From Paenibacillus donghaensis (lineage in GTDB: Bacteria > Bacillota > Bacilli > Paenibacillales > Paenibacillaceae): DNA of 64,000 nt. Under the pieces are notes generated by a model. The model was given only the letters and a program-made list of their open reading frames with translations. It was not told the DNA's origin and did no database searches. Every line of letters begins with the position of its first letter. The first letter of the stretch is position 1. The stretch is taken from contig NZ_CP021780.1 of assembly GCF_002192415.1 (NCBI RefSeq), forward strand, positions 5,022,001-5,086,000, given 5' to 3'. A program made the translations under genes and the position numbers. Positions 53,396 to 63,200 of this stretch are shown here, in pieces.

Positions 53396-54303
53396 GATAA
53401 TTCAAGGAAAACATTGGTCGGAGCAGAAGCTGGATAATCGGTTGGATATGCTCTCGATCCCGATTCAATCCGGAGAATACCTCTCCATGCTGCTTATTCG
53501 ACCTGAGGATATAGATGGGATTTACAATCGTAAAGATATGCCCCATCTGGGATTTGCTGTAGCAAATGTTGCAGAGGAATTGCTGACAGAGTCCTTCGAC
53601 TGCTGGTATTGTGAGGATCTATATAATAATCTTTTATTTGTAGTTAAGCCAAAAGATGTCGTTCTCTTGAAAACACTCTTGAGGAGACAGCGGACAAGAT
53701 TCGCATTATCGTTAAGCAGCTACTTAAATTAACCGTCTCTGTAATAATCTCAAATCGTTTTTTGTTTCCAACCGAGATTCAAATCTATTATCAGTGAAGC
53801 ATGGCCTCTATTATTCAGCAAGTCGGAAGTGATCAGGATTTTGTTGTTCAGTTGGTCGAGGACGCATTAGTAACCGGACCGGTTTCCCGCTCAGTAAGCT
53901 CACTGTATACACCACCGTCATTTGCTCATTTGTTGGAAGCTGGACAGTGGAAGGCCGCGAGTTCTAAGCTAGAGGAAATCTTTCAGGAATGGGAGGATTA
54001 TTACCTTGGCTCACATGAACATCTAACCGAAAATTACTTGGCGCTGTCCTCCGCCTTTTCCTATTTCATTCATAAGACTACCTCCATCCCACTCACGTTT
54101 CTAAAGTATATAAGAATGAGACTGGTGAGAATATTGCCGATTATTTATTACGGCTGCGCATGGAGAAAGCAGTCTATTTTCTGAAATACACTACTGAAAA
54201 GGTTTATGCAATTGCTGACAGACTCGGCTACAATAATCCCGCATACTTTATTAAGGTTTTTAAAAGTCAATTCGGCGTAACCCCCCATGAATTTAGGGAT
54301 TGA
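53396..54303 (+). pseudogene. C-terminal two-thirds of a YesN-type response regulator, frameshifted
   Basis: The remnant begins in frame as LRSNLLNEIIQGKHWSEQKL (overlapping the stub), runs through IPIQSGEYLSMLLIRPEDID, shifts near 53740, continues with IQQVGSDQDFVVQLVEDALV and SFAHLLEAGQWKAASSKLEE, and shifts again near 54100. It ends with the AraC helix-turn-helix AIADRLGYNNPAYFIKVFKS and FGVTPHEFRD at TGA 54301-54303. The receiver domain is deleted. Several frameshifts and no start. Confidence 0.8.
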
Positions 54304-54334
54304 TGATAAGAGCTCAAAGCAGAATTCATTCTCA

Positions 54335-54372
54335 AAAAAACAGGCCAGATGCATACATCTGGCCTGTTTTTT
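54335..54372. terminator. strong bidirectional terminator
   Basis: AAACAGGCCAGATG and CATCTGGCCTGTTT form a perfect 14 bp stem around CATA-like centre, with A-run before and T-run after. Shared by the regulator remnant (+) and the GH28-like gene (-). Confidence 0.88.
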
Positions 54373-54380
54373 ATGAGCGT

Positions 54381-55826
54381 TCATTTAAAGATAACCTGCC
54401 CTACATGCTCTCCAATGAAGATATTGCCGGCTTCTACATCAGTAACCTTCTTGCCTCGAATCACAACATTCTCCAGTGTGACTCCATCGACCATTCGTTC
54501 TTCATTAAATCCTATTATTTGCGAAGGGTACTCTTCCAGACCATTGTATACAATATCTTTAAAATGAATGTTCTCAATCCGTTTTCCAGGTGCTGGATTA
54601 TATTTCGCATTAAAAAACACTCGTAAATCAAAGAGTCTGCCATTCTCAAAAGGCTCCACCCGGATATTCTCATATCTGACGTTACGTACAATATTTTCGT
54701 CTCCGGCATTGATCGCCATACAACCTAGATACTCTTGCTGCGGTTCATGGTGTTCTAGAATATCAATATTCTCAAAATGGATATCTTCTAGGATATCTCC
54801 ACCATGCTCATGATCCCCATGACAACCGATAAATGTTGGATGCGCGACATCTGCCCAAAGAGTAGAATTCTTCAATGTAATATTCCGGCTGTCTCCAGAA
54901 TAAGCGAACCGGCTTCCATAAACTGTGAAACAGTCATCTGAATTACGCATAAACACTCCATCTACCTCAACGTTAGAACTGGAAAGACAATCAATCCCGT
55001 CAGACCAGCCTGTACAAGAAAAAGCCTTAAAATCTGTAATCATTACATTGCTGGATTGACCGACATGTATGCTGTTGTAAGGTGGGTTGACCAGGGTAAT
55101 TCCACTAACTTGTACATTCTTGGAGAAGTTGATTTTAATCCCACCATGCGGAGTGTCGCGTCCAATTCTAGCTTGATGCAGCACACCTCTTCCCCAAATC
55201 CTGACGTTTTCAACCTCATGACACTCCAGAGCGGACAGAACCACTGCTCCGCCTGCAAGGTAGACCTTTTTATTTGAAGGAATTAACAGCCCTTGTGGAA
55301 GAACTTGATGCAAGCCAGGGGCAAAATATAACGTGGACGGCTCTTTTCCAGTTATCGGATCTACCTCTGTGAATTTATTTAAAAGATCAACGGCGCTATG
55401 AGTACCAGGTTGAATATGCAATATTCCAAACTCTTGAAGATCTGGTTCATTTTTCATAATTTCCCCTGCAAAAATATGAAGATTATGATAACGATCACCA
55501 TTGATCTCCAGGGAAAGATTTTTAGGGGAGTTCAGGATGAATCGAATTGTATTGTCTTGCCGTGTATAGCTGATGTTATAGGAAAGCGGGCGAATCGCTA
55601 CACTGGACACAGACTCAGCATTGCTGATGATCTCAACTTCCACTTCGCCGACGAAATCAAAGTAAACCATGGACGCATTTCGTACCTGATGCATGTCAAT
55701 CATTACGTTATAACACAATAAAGTCTTCCAAGGACCATCCTTAGATCTTACTTTAACCGTAAAGTCCTTGTTGGCCGGTGTGAATTCGGGAATATCATAA
55801 ACACTCAACTGATGAATGACATTCAT
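54381..55826 (-). CDS. right-handed beta-helix hydrolase, GH28/polygalacturonase-like
   Basis: About 481 residues. The ATG at 55826 is preferred over the upstream in-frame one at 55880, because GGAGG lies 8 bases before it. N-terminal beta-sandwich (about 1-130), then parallel beta-helix repeats. The GH28 active-site order is recognisable: NPPYNSIHVGQSSNV, GWSDGIDCLSSSNV, MRNSDDCFTVYG, FIGCHGDHEHGGDILEDI. These carry the Asp residues and the His of the family. No signal peptide, so it may act on imported oligosaccharides from pectin-like or other glycans. Distinct GH28-like subfamilies differ in substrate. Confidence 0.85.
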   Translation of the reverse strand: MNVIHQLSVYDIPEFTPANKDFTVKVRSKDGPWKTLLCYNVMIDMHQVRNASMVYFDFVGEVEVEIISNAESVSSVAIRPLSYNISYTRQDNTIRFILNSPKNLSLEINGDRYHNLHIFAGEIMKNEPDLQEFGILHIQPGTHSAVDLLNKFTEVDPITGKEPSTLYFAPGLHQVLPQGLLIPSNKKVYLAGGAVVLSALECHEVENVRIWGRGVLHQARIGRDTPHGGIKINFSKNVQVSGITLVNPPYNSIHVGQSSNVMITDFKAFSCTGWSDGIDCLSSSNVEVDGVFMRNSDDCFTVYGSRFAYSGDSRNITLKNSTLWADVAHPTFIGCHGDHEHGGDILEDIHFENIDILEHHEPQQEYLGCMAINAGDENIVRNVRYENIRVEPFENGRLFDLRVFFNAKYNPAPGKRIENIHFKDIVYNGLEEYPSQIIGFNEERMVDGVTLENVVIRGKKVTDVEAGNIFIGEHVGQVIFK

Positions 55827-55844
55827 TGTCTTTACCTCCAGATT

Positions 55845-55865
55845 GGAAGCGCTTAAAGCGCTCCT
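55845..55865 (-). promoter_or_regulatory. palindromic AGCGCTT operator (cre-like / LacI-type)
   Basis: GGAAGCGCTTAAAGCGCTCC contains inverted AGCGCTT/AAGCGCT half-sites, matching the CcpA/LacI-family style with two mismatches to cre. It lies immediately upstream of the GH28-like gene's binding site, where a bound repressor would block transcription. Confidence 0.5.
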
Positions 55866-55943
55866 TTTATTTATTTTCACATATATTGTATAGTCGTATA
55901 ACTAACTAGGAAATGTTCAAAACATGCATATTTATTGTATTTT

Positions 55944-56822
55944 TCAGGTCTCCTTACTAATGTTGCTTATATTATTCCTGTATTTCAGTGGCGTTGTACC
56001 AAGCATTTTTTTGAACAGTTGGTTAAAATAGGAGGCATTCGGAAACCCGACAGTTATTCCAATCTGTTCCACCGGCAGGTCTGTAGTGCTGAGTAGGCGA
56101 CAGGCCTGCTTAATCCGTCTAGCAGTTAAGTAATCGACCAGCCGGCCTCCCGTTTCCTGATGAAAAATCCGGCTAACATATGATTTCGACAAATGCGTCT
56201 CAGCCGCGAGCTGATTCAGGTTTACCTCTTCCTGATAGTGCTCCTCGATCCATTTCATGATTCTCTCCGAGTAACGGAGATTCCGCCGCCCCTCCGAAGT
56301 AAGGAGTGAGTTTTTTCCGGTTCCCATACACTCCAGCAGCAACATCAGCAGCATTGTAATGTCTTCAGAGTCGTCCTCAGCGGAGCCACATCTGGTGAGA
56401 TTGTATCGTTCATACGCCCATTCCATCACCGGGATCTGGGCACTGAGATCGAATCCGCAGTAAGAGTTGTTGTTTTGCCATAAGGCGGAGAATACCGCAC
56501 GACGTTTCGGGAAGTCCTTAAGCAGATTCTCCGCAACCTGCGGACCAATATAGAAAATACTGCGCACAAAGGGGGCCTCCAGCGATACCTCGGAATAAAT
56601 CCTGTGCAACTGATAAGGTTGGAAGAAGAAAAGCATCCCGGGTCGGATATCGTACATCTGCTGATTAACGACTATATTCCCTTGTCCGCCATGAACGAAC
56701 AGCACTTCGCAACACTGATGCCAGTGGTAATATCCTTTGTAGTAGTCATCGGTGTAGATCCGGTAATTCCAAACAAGCGACTTGTGGTCATGGAAAACAA
56801 CAGGCTCGAACAGTTGCTTCAT
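55944..56822 (-). CDS. AraC-family transcriptional regulator
   Basis: 292 residues. N-terminal cupin-type sensor (YHWHQCCEVLFVHGGQGNIV, MLFFFQPYQLHRIY). C-terminal helix-turn-helix region (about 190-285) with VNLNQLAAETHLSKSYVSRI and VEQIGITVGFPNASYFNQLF, ending GTTPLKYR. GGAGGG before the ATG. Lies between the GH28-like and GH88 genes on the same strand, and probably regulates both. Confidence 0.92.
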   Translation of the reverse strand: MKQLFEPVVFHDHKSLVWNYRIYTDDYYKGYYHWHQCCEVLFVHGGQGNIVVNQQMYDIRPGMLFFFQPYQLHRIYSEVSLEAPFVRSIFYIGPQVAENLLKDFPKRRAVFSALWQNNNSYCGFDLSAQIPVMEWAYERYNLTRCGSAEDDSEDITMLLMLLLECMGTGKNSLLTSEGRRNLRYSERIMKWIEEHYQEEVNLNQLAAETHLSKSYVSRIFHQETGGRLVDYLTARRIKQACRLLSTTDLPVEQIGITVGFPNASYFNQLFKKMLGTTPLKYRNNISNISKET

Positions 56823-56983
56823 GTTCCCTCCATCATGACATAATATAATCTATTATACCCTTCTTTCAGGCAGCGAGCGCTACAATCAAGGCAAAACAAA
56901 AAGAATGCGTCCCGGCTATATTTAGGACACAATCTTACTTGATTCTTATTCAGCTCAGCTTCCCTTTATCTGTCAGTTTCCCT

Positions 56984-58144
56984 CTACCACAAATACAGGT
57001 CATTCCCCTTTAGCTTAAAGATGGCTTCTATGAAATAATAATCGCCATAAATAATAGCGGTGTGCCGGTTCGGATTGTGGTAGGCAGCGGATCCATTGAT
57101 CAGGATATTGTCGGTCTCCGCCGACCAGTCACTGCGTGATTCATCCAAAGTGCGCAATAGCTTTAACGCAGTATTGAGATAGACAGCCTGTTCATTCTGG
57201 CCTACAGCCTTTGCAATTTCAATCAGGCCGCAGGCTGCAATTGCCGCAGCCGTGGAATCCTCGTATGCTGGTTCCTTCGGTTGTCTGAAATCAATGGGTA
57301 TAACCCCATTCTCCGGAATATTGGCCATGAAATAATGCGCAATTCGTTTGGCTGTATGCATATACTCTTCTTTACCCGTGTGGATGTAACTCATCATGAA
57401 ACCGTAAAGCGCCCAGGTCTGGCCTCTGGTCCAAGACGAACCATCTTCATAACCTTGTCCACCGTAAGTCTTCACTACCCCACCATAGAACGGGTCAAAT
57501 TCCACGATGTGGTTAACCGAACCATCCGGTCTTACAAATGCAGTCATGGCAGTATCTGCGTGCGCCATAGCAATCTGTTTAAACCGCGGATCGCCAGTCT
57601 CTTCCGACGCCCAATAGAGTAGAGGAATATTAAACATACAGTCTACAATTGCCCATCCGCGAGTATCCCCTTCATCGAGATCATTCCATGCCCGGATGAA
57701 TCGGCCAGCCAGATTAAAGCGTCCGGCCAGCAGATTAGCAGCATGGAGCGCTCTAGTTTTGGACTTCTGGTTACCAGTTACCTTATAATTAGCAACACTG
57801 GTCGGCAGCCACATAAACCCTACATCATGATGAAGCCCGTTATATTGCTGAAAGCATTCATCTAGTTTATCTTCTGAAATCTTAGCGATTTCTTGATATT
57901 TCTCATTCCCCGTCTCATGGTGCATCAACCACAGAATACCGCCCCAGAAACCGTTGGTCCACCAGCAAATGCCGTCGGCATCCAAGCAGGAAGGATTATC
58001 CACTGACCGATCATCATGTACTCCGTTTACTACCGTATAAGGTATTTTATTTCGGGATCGTTCGCTGACCAGATCCATCTTATTTGTAATTTTAGCAATA
58101 ACCTCATGCAGCCATGTCTGGTCCGTATTCTGTAATTGCAACAT
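56984..58144 (-). CDS. unsaturated glycuronyl hydrolase, GH88/GH105 type
   Basis: 386 residues, cytoplasmic. (alpha/alpha)6 barrel with Asp107 in HHDVGFMW and Asp168 in TRGWAIVDCMFN; these correspond to the two conserved aspartates of Bacillus unsaturated glucuronyl hydrolase. Further motifs are GYEDGSSWTRGQTWALYGF and YEDSTAAAIAACGLIEIA. It removes the 4,5-unsaturated uronic acid left by polysaccharide lyases through hydration of the double bond. That fits with the lyase-like gene at 37.5 kb. GGGAGG lies before the ATG. Confidence 0.92.
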   Translation of the reverse strand: MLQLQNTDQTWLHEVIAKITNKMDLVSERSRNKIPYTVVNGVHDDRSVDNPSCLDADGICWWTNGFWGGILWLMHHETGNEKYQEIAKISEDKLDECFQQYNGLHHDVGFMWLPTSVANYKVTGNQKSKTRALHAANLLAGRFNLAGRFIRAWNDLDEGDTRGWAIVDCMFNIPLLYWASEETGDPRFKQIAMAHADTAMTAFVRPDGSVNHIVEFDPFYGGVVKTYGGQGYEDGSSWTRGQTWALYGFMMSYIHTGKEEYMHTAKRIAHYFMANIPENGVIPIDFRQPKEPAYEDSTAAAIAACGLIEIAKAVGQNEQAVYLNTALKLLRTLDESRSDWSAETDNILINGSAAYHNPNRHTAIIYGDYYFIEAIFKLKGNDLYLW

Positions 58145-58459
58145 ATTCCTCCCGCTTTCCGATTGAATTCTTCAAAGAAACCTTCCGCTTGATTCTCCCT
58201 TATTATAGCTTTGAGCCGCATACCAAAAGTTATAATGAATTATACTAAAATGTTTGTTTTTTGTTTAGTTTGTATAGAAAAAAATCATTTAAAACAGCTT
58301 TATATAAGATAACTATGCTTATTTTATGACAAAATAACAATATTTTCGTGCAATCTATTATAACTGTTCTAGGGAGAAAGACGATACAATAAAAAGGTAT
58401 AACTCGTCCATTAAAAACACATTACTCTCTATCCTATAATCCAGGAGGTTTTTTATCGT
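58145..58459. other. divergent regulatory region between GH88 and GH43
   Basis: About 315 AT-rich bases carrying the promoters of both genes. No phased box, strong hairpin or cre match was recognised. Confidence 0.45.
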
Positions 58460-60049
58460 ATGGCGCATAAGATTACAAATCCGGTGCTAACCGGATTTCA
58501 TCCCGATCCTTCTTTTTTGAGAGTAGGAGATGATTATTATATTGCTACTTCCACCTTTGAATGGTTTCCAGGTGTAGAGATTCATCATTCCCGCGATCTG
58601 GTTCATTGGCATTCCCTTACCCGGGTTCTAACTGAGTCCTCTCAGGTTAATCTGCGCGGCAACGCCAGCTCGAGCTCAATCTGGGCTCCAGCCCTATCTT
58701 ACGATAATGGTTTATACTATTTGCTGTTCACCGATGTAAAATCACGAAAAAGTGTGTATAAAGATCTACATAACTATCTGATTACCGCGTCCGATATTAT
58801 GGGGCCATGGAGTGAGCCGGTCCGGCTAAACGGCAGCGGATTTGATCCGTTTTTGTTTCATGAAGAGGATGGGCGTAAGTGGCTGCTGAATATGCGGTGG
58901 GACTTCCGCCAGCAGCACAGCAATTTTTCGGGTATTATTATGCAGGAATATGATCCCATTGCCGGCAAGCTAACCGGTCCGGTTCATGAAATTTATAAAG
59001 GCACACCAACTGGTGTAACCGAAGGCCCACAGCTCTATAAACGTGATGGCTACTATTACCTGCTTGTCGCTGAAGGAGGAACTGGTGTTAATCATATGGT
59101 TACACTGGCGCGAAGTCGCAGCCTGACCGGACCTTACGAGACTGACCCCGATTATCCAATCATGACCACCGCACATGACCTAACCTTTGCCTTTCAGCAG
59201 GCAGGCCACGGCTCACTGGTAGAGACACAAGGCGGAGAATGGTATATGGCTCATTTGTGCACACGCCCTATTCCAGGCACAGGGACCATGAATCCACTCG
59301 GAAGAGAGACTGCTATTCAGCGCTGCGAATGGACTGTGGACGGCTGGCTGCGCTTGGCCCATGGCGGCAAGCTACCCGCGCTTACGGTGGATGCGCCGGA
59401 TTTGCCGCCACATACGTTCGAACCGCTTCCGGAGCGTGATGATTTTGATTACAGGGAACTGGGATACCCTTATCAGAGCCTTCGCGTCCCCTTCGATCAC
59501 TCATGGGTAAGCTTGACGGAACGTCCAGGTTACCTGCGTCTGACCGGCCGAGAATCTCTAGCCTCACTACATGATCAGAGCCTGATTGGTCGCCCGATCC
59601 GCCACTTCACCTGCTCCATATCCACCTGTCTTGAATTCAAGCCGGATAGCTTCATGCAAATGGCAGGACTAGTGCTCTATTACGACGACAGCGATTACTA
59701 TTATCTGCGTGTAACGGCAGATGAAATCAGAGGAGTCGCCTTGGGTGTAGTGATGTGCAGAGCGGGGAAATACGCGGAAGTTTCCTCCATGCAAATCTCT
59801 GTGAAGGACTGGAAGCGTTATTACCTGAAAGCCGATATTAACGGACGGGATATTATATTCTATGCTTCTCCAGACGGAGAAGTATGGACAGCCATGTGCA
59901 CGCCGCTTGATTTCGGCACGTTGTCAGATGAATATGGCGGCAAGCTTGGTTTTACCGGCTCTTACGCAGCATTATGTGCGCAGGATCTGGACCAGCAAGC
60001 GAAGAAAGCATATTTTGACTATTTTGAGTATTCAGCGCTGGAAGAATAG
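58460..60049 (+). CDS. xynB: glycoside hydrolase family 43, XynB-like beta-xylosidase
   Basis: 529 residues, the usual length of two-domain beta-xylosidases. Propeller domain with Asp16 (HPDPSFL), Asp129 (GFDPFLFH) and Glu188 (TEGPQLY). C-terminal beta-sandwich (about 330-529) with SLTERPGYLRLTGRESLAS and AYFDYFEY. No signal peptide, so it would release xylose (or arabinose) from imported xylo-oligosaccharides. AGGAGG 10 bases before the ATG. Only moderately similar to the GH43 at 12839, so the two are not a recent duplicate. Confidence 0.93.
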   Translation: MAHKITNPVLTGFHPDPSFLRVGDDYYIATSTFEWFPGVEIHHSRDLVHWHSLTRVLTESSQVNLRGNASSSSIWAPALSYDNGLYYLLFTDVKSRKSVYKDLHNYLITASDIMGPWSEPVRLNGSGFDPFLFHEEDGRKWLLNMRWDFRQQHSNFSGIIMQEYDPIAGKLTGPVHEIYKGTPTGVTEGPQLYKRDGYYYLLVAEGGTGVNHMVTLARSRSLTGPYETDPDYPIMTTAHDLTFAFQQAGHGSLVETQGGEWYMAHLCTRPIPGTGTMNPLGRETAIQRCEWTVDGWLRLAHGGKLPALTVDAPDLPPHTFEPLPERDDFDYRELGYPYQSLRVPFDHSWVSLTERPGYLRLTGRESLASLHDQSLIGRPIRHFTCSISTCLEFKPDSFMQMAGLVLYYDDSDYYYLRVTADEIRGVALGVVMCRAGKYAEVSSMQISVKDWKRYYLKADINGRDIIFYASPDGEVWTAMCTPLDFGTLSDEYGGKLGFTGSYAALCAQDLDQQAKKAYFDYFEYSALEE

Positions 60050-60065
60050 TATACATTGATAAAAC

Positions 60066-60105
60066 AAAGCATGGAACAAATCTCTATGATTCGTTCCATG
60101 CTTTT
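60066..60105. terminator. bidirectional terminator after GH43
   Basis: The arms AAAGCATGGAAC and GTTCCATGCTTT, extended by AAT/ATT with one mismatch, are followed by a T-run on the plus strand. Confidence 0.85.
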
Positions 60106-60275
60106 GTTGTTGTCCTTATGCATTTGATAACTAATTGTATTACAAACCTTTTTCCGATCTACGTCTGACTTGCGCTTTAAACACATTATTAATTTAAATC
60201 TGACACATTCATTCTCTTTCAAATAATGATGATTTTAGCATCGGTAACATGATTGCCTTCATTCCCATCATATAA

Positions 60276-63200
60276 TTACTTATTTACTTTTACAGTCATC
60301 GCACTGCTTTTTGTAATACCAGCGTCATTTTCAAGCTCTACAATGTACTCGTAGATACCCGCGCCCTTTCCTTTTATGCTTGTATTTGCAGTTTGAGCAT
60401 TCGGTGTAAGTATGGCCAGAGTCTGCGTATCGATTAATTGACCATTTTCATACAACCGATACGTTTTCGCATTGGTTCCCCACCACATATTCATTGCGAT
60501 TTTATATTCGCCATCACCATCCCAATTATCATGTGATAAGATGGGAGTTCCTGGATCAGCATGAGCAACCTTAACAGTCAGTGGTGAACTTTGTGTAATA
60601 CCAAATCGATTAATGAGTTCACAAGTATATACATAGGTCCCATTTTTTTTGCCGCTGACGGGGATAGATAGACGCTGTGCAAAAGGCGTGTCATCTCTTA
60701 GTGATTTGCTTTCAATCAATTTACCATCTTCATACAGATTGTAGCTGGAAGCATTGTTTCCCCACCACATATTCATTGTTATTTCAAAATCACCATCGAG
60801 CAATCCGGTATCATACCCATTGTTACTGGACAAAACCGGAATTCCTGGAACTCCCGTTGCTTTTTCTTCATCATTAACAATGACAATCACAGTTAATGAT
60901 GAGGTAGCTCCACTTTCGTCTTTAGCAAAAATAATAATTTCAAATTGGCCAGTTGTTTCTGGAAGCCAGTTCATAGTACCAGCATCTGCATCCCATTCTG
61001 CATGATTGGGTAGGTTTTCTATCAAATAATGTACCTTCTCACCTTCTGGATCTGCTGCGTAAACGTTGAAACTAACACTAGCTCCAATAGTAATATTTAT
61101 TGGATCTATCGAGTCAAAAACAGGAGGGAGATTGAATGAATCACCAACAACCTTTACTGTAGCCTCAGCTTTTATATCGGTTCCCTGCACCGAGCCTTCA
61201 ACCTTGAAACTGCCTACATTTGCGTATTGAGAAGGCGTTATAGTCTCCCAGTCAACCTCAACAGAATTAATTGAATCATCACTATATACTGCAGCAACAA
61301 CAGACGGTAGAACAGGCGCTACCCCTACAGTGGTAATTACCTCTACCGGTAACAAACTGCTAATGCTCAACGCACGAGTCAATCCTTGAATGGCAATTTT
61401 CAGTTGATAGGCGGCTTCATTTACCTGTGTTTGAGTGCCCATACTATTTTCATTAGCACTGTCTATTGCGGATTGCAGTACTTCTACACTTTCTTTTGTA
61501 TACAACTGCTGATCAATTTTACCGGCTTCTTCCAGTAGTAAATCCAGGAGTGTAGTGTCTAACGGTTTTGTGAGATATTGGAGCTCCATTACATTTGCAA
61601 ACCCTGCTGGAGAATAATAACGAATGTACCGATAGGTTGTATCATTTGGTATATATACCGTCTGCCATTCATATTTAGAGATCCCACTAAAGGTATACAA
61701 GTTAGTGTAATTTGTTCCATCCTGAGAGCCTTGAAGAATTGCTCCATTCATACGGGCGGCATTTCCCGCTCTTGGGAAAAACTTAACATAACCTACAATT
61801 GCATTGTTATTTTCACCCATATCGACACGAATCCAACTTGGATTAGCTTCAGCATCCGTACCTGTTGACAAGTTACCATCAAAAGCAAACCATCCATTGG
61901 TTGCTGCATCATATTTTTTATCCCAAGAACGGTGAGAAGCTATTACCATAGGAGTTGTTATAGGAATTTGTTCCGATAACGAGTCAATATTCACCAATTG
62001 CTGTTCTGCCTGAACAATTTGTGCAGCAAGGGCCTCTTTGTCTGCATTTGGAAGACTCATATCTCCTTTGATTCGTTCAATTTCTTTCAGGAATAGATAA
62101 TAGCTGCCTTGTGTGTATCCTTCAGGAGCAATTACATTTAAATTAACGTCGATCTTTAATGTATGAGTAGCTTCAAAACTGCCATTACTAACAATAAATA
62201 CTATAGAATGTGAACCATAGTCTGCTTGAGTTGGCTTCCATTTAAATTGTCCTGTTGTAGAACTCAAAACAGCTCCAGCAGGAAGATTAGTCGCCACTTT
62301 AAAAGTTAATGGAATTCCGGAGGTATCAGTGGCCATAATGTAATAGCTGTTCTCTTGTTTTGCTATCCATGCAAGAGATTCCTCAGGAGAAACAATTGGT
62401 TTGCCAACCACCTTTATTGTTATTGTTCGAGAGGAACTCAAATTTCCAGATTTGGCTGTAAAGGTAACTTCAAAATTCCCTCCTTGATTAAGAGTAGGTG
62501 TCCAGTTGAAAATTTGAGTTTCCGCATCAAAAACAGCACCTTCTGGAAGATTACGTACTCCATAGACAATCTCTGAAACTCCTCCTGAAGCTTTAACTTT
62601 AAACTGAAGCGATTTGCCAGCAATCACATTCTGATCTGGAATAACATCCAATTTAGGCATACCTTCTATTAATACCAGACCATTAATTGCAAGTTGTAAA
62701 CTTTCTGTAGCCGCCTCAATTTCCGGATCGGTTGTATCAACTTTTGACAGAACCTCTTTAGCATTCATTACCGCTTGTTCAAGCAGTGTTCTACTCTCAG
62801 GCGTATGAACACTGTCCAATAATTCACTCTCTGCTCTATTAAGGAAATAACTTAAAAGAGTATCATCTTTAGCTATCTTATAAAACTCCAACTCTGCAAT
62901 GTTTGTATTTCCTCCATGCGTATCGTTATAACGGAAATAACGATACTTATCAGTTGCTCCAAACTCACTTTTGTACCATTTAGCTTCATTTATCCCGTTT
63001 ATTACAAATATCGTATTCCAGTTTTGACCATCGTTTGATCCTTGAATTTGAGCTCCATTTATTCTCACTACACAGCAAGTTCGGGGTGAATATCGTACAG
63101 AATCTATTGATTTTTCATGGCCTTCTCCCAAATCTACCTGTATCCATCCTTTAGAGGATAAAGTATCCGTTCCTGTCGTTAGATCCCCGTCAAAGGCCAA

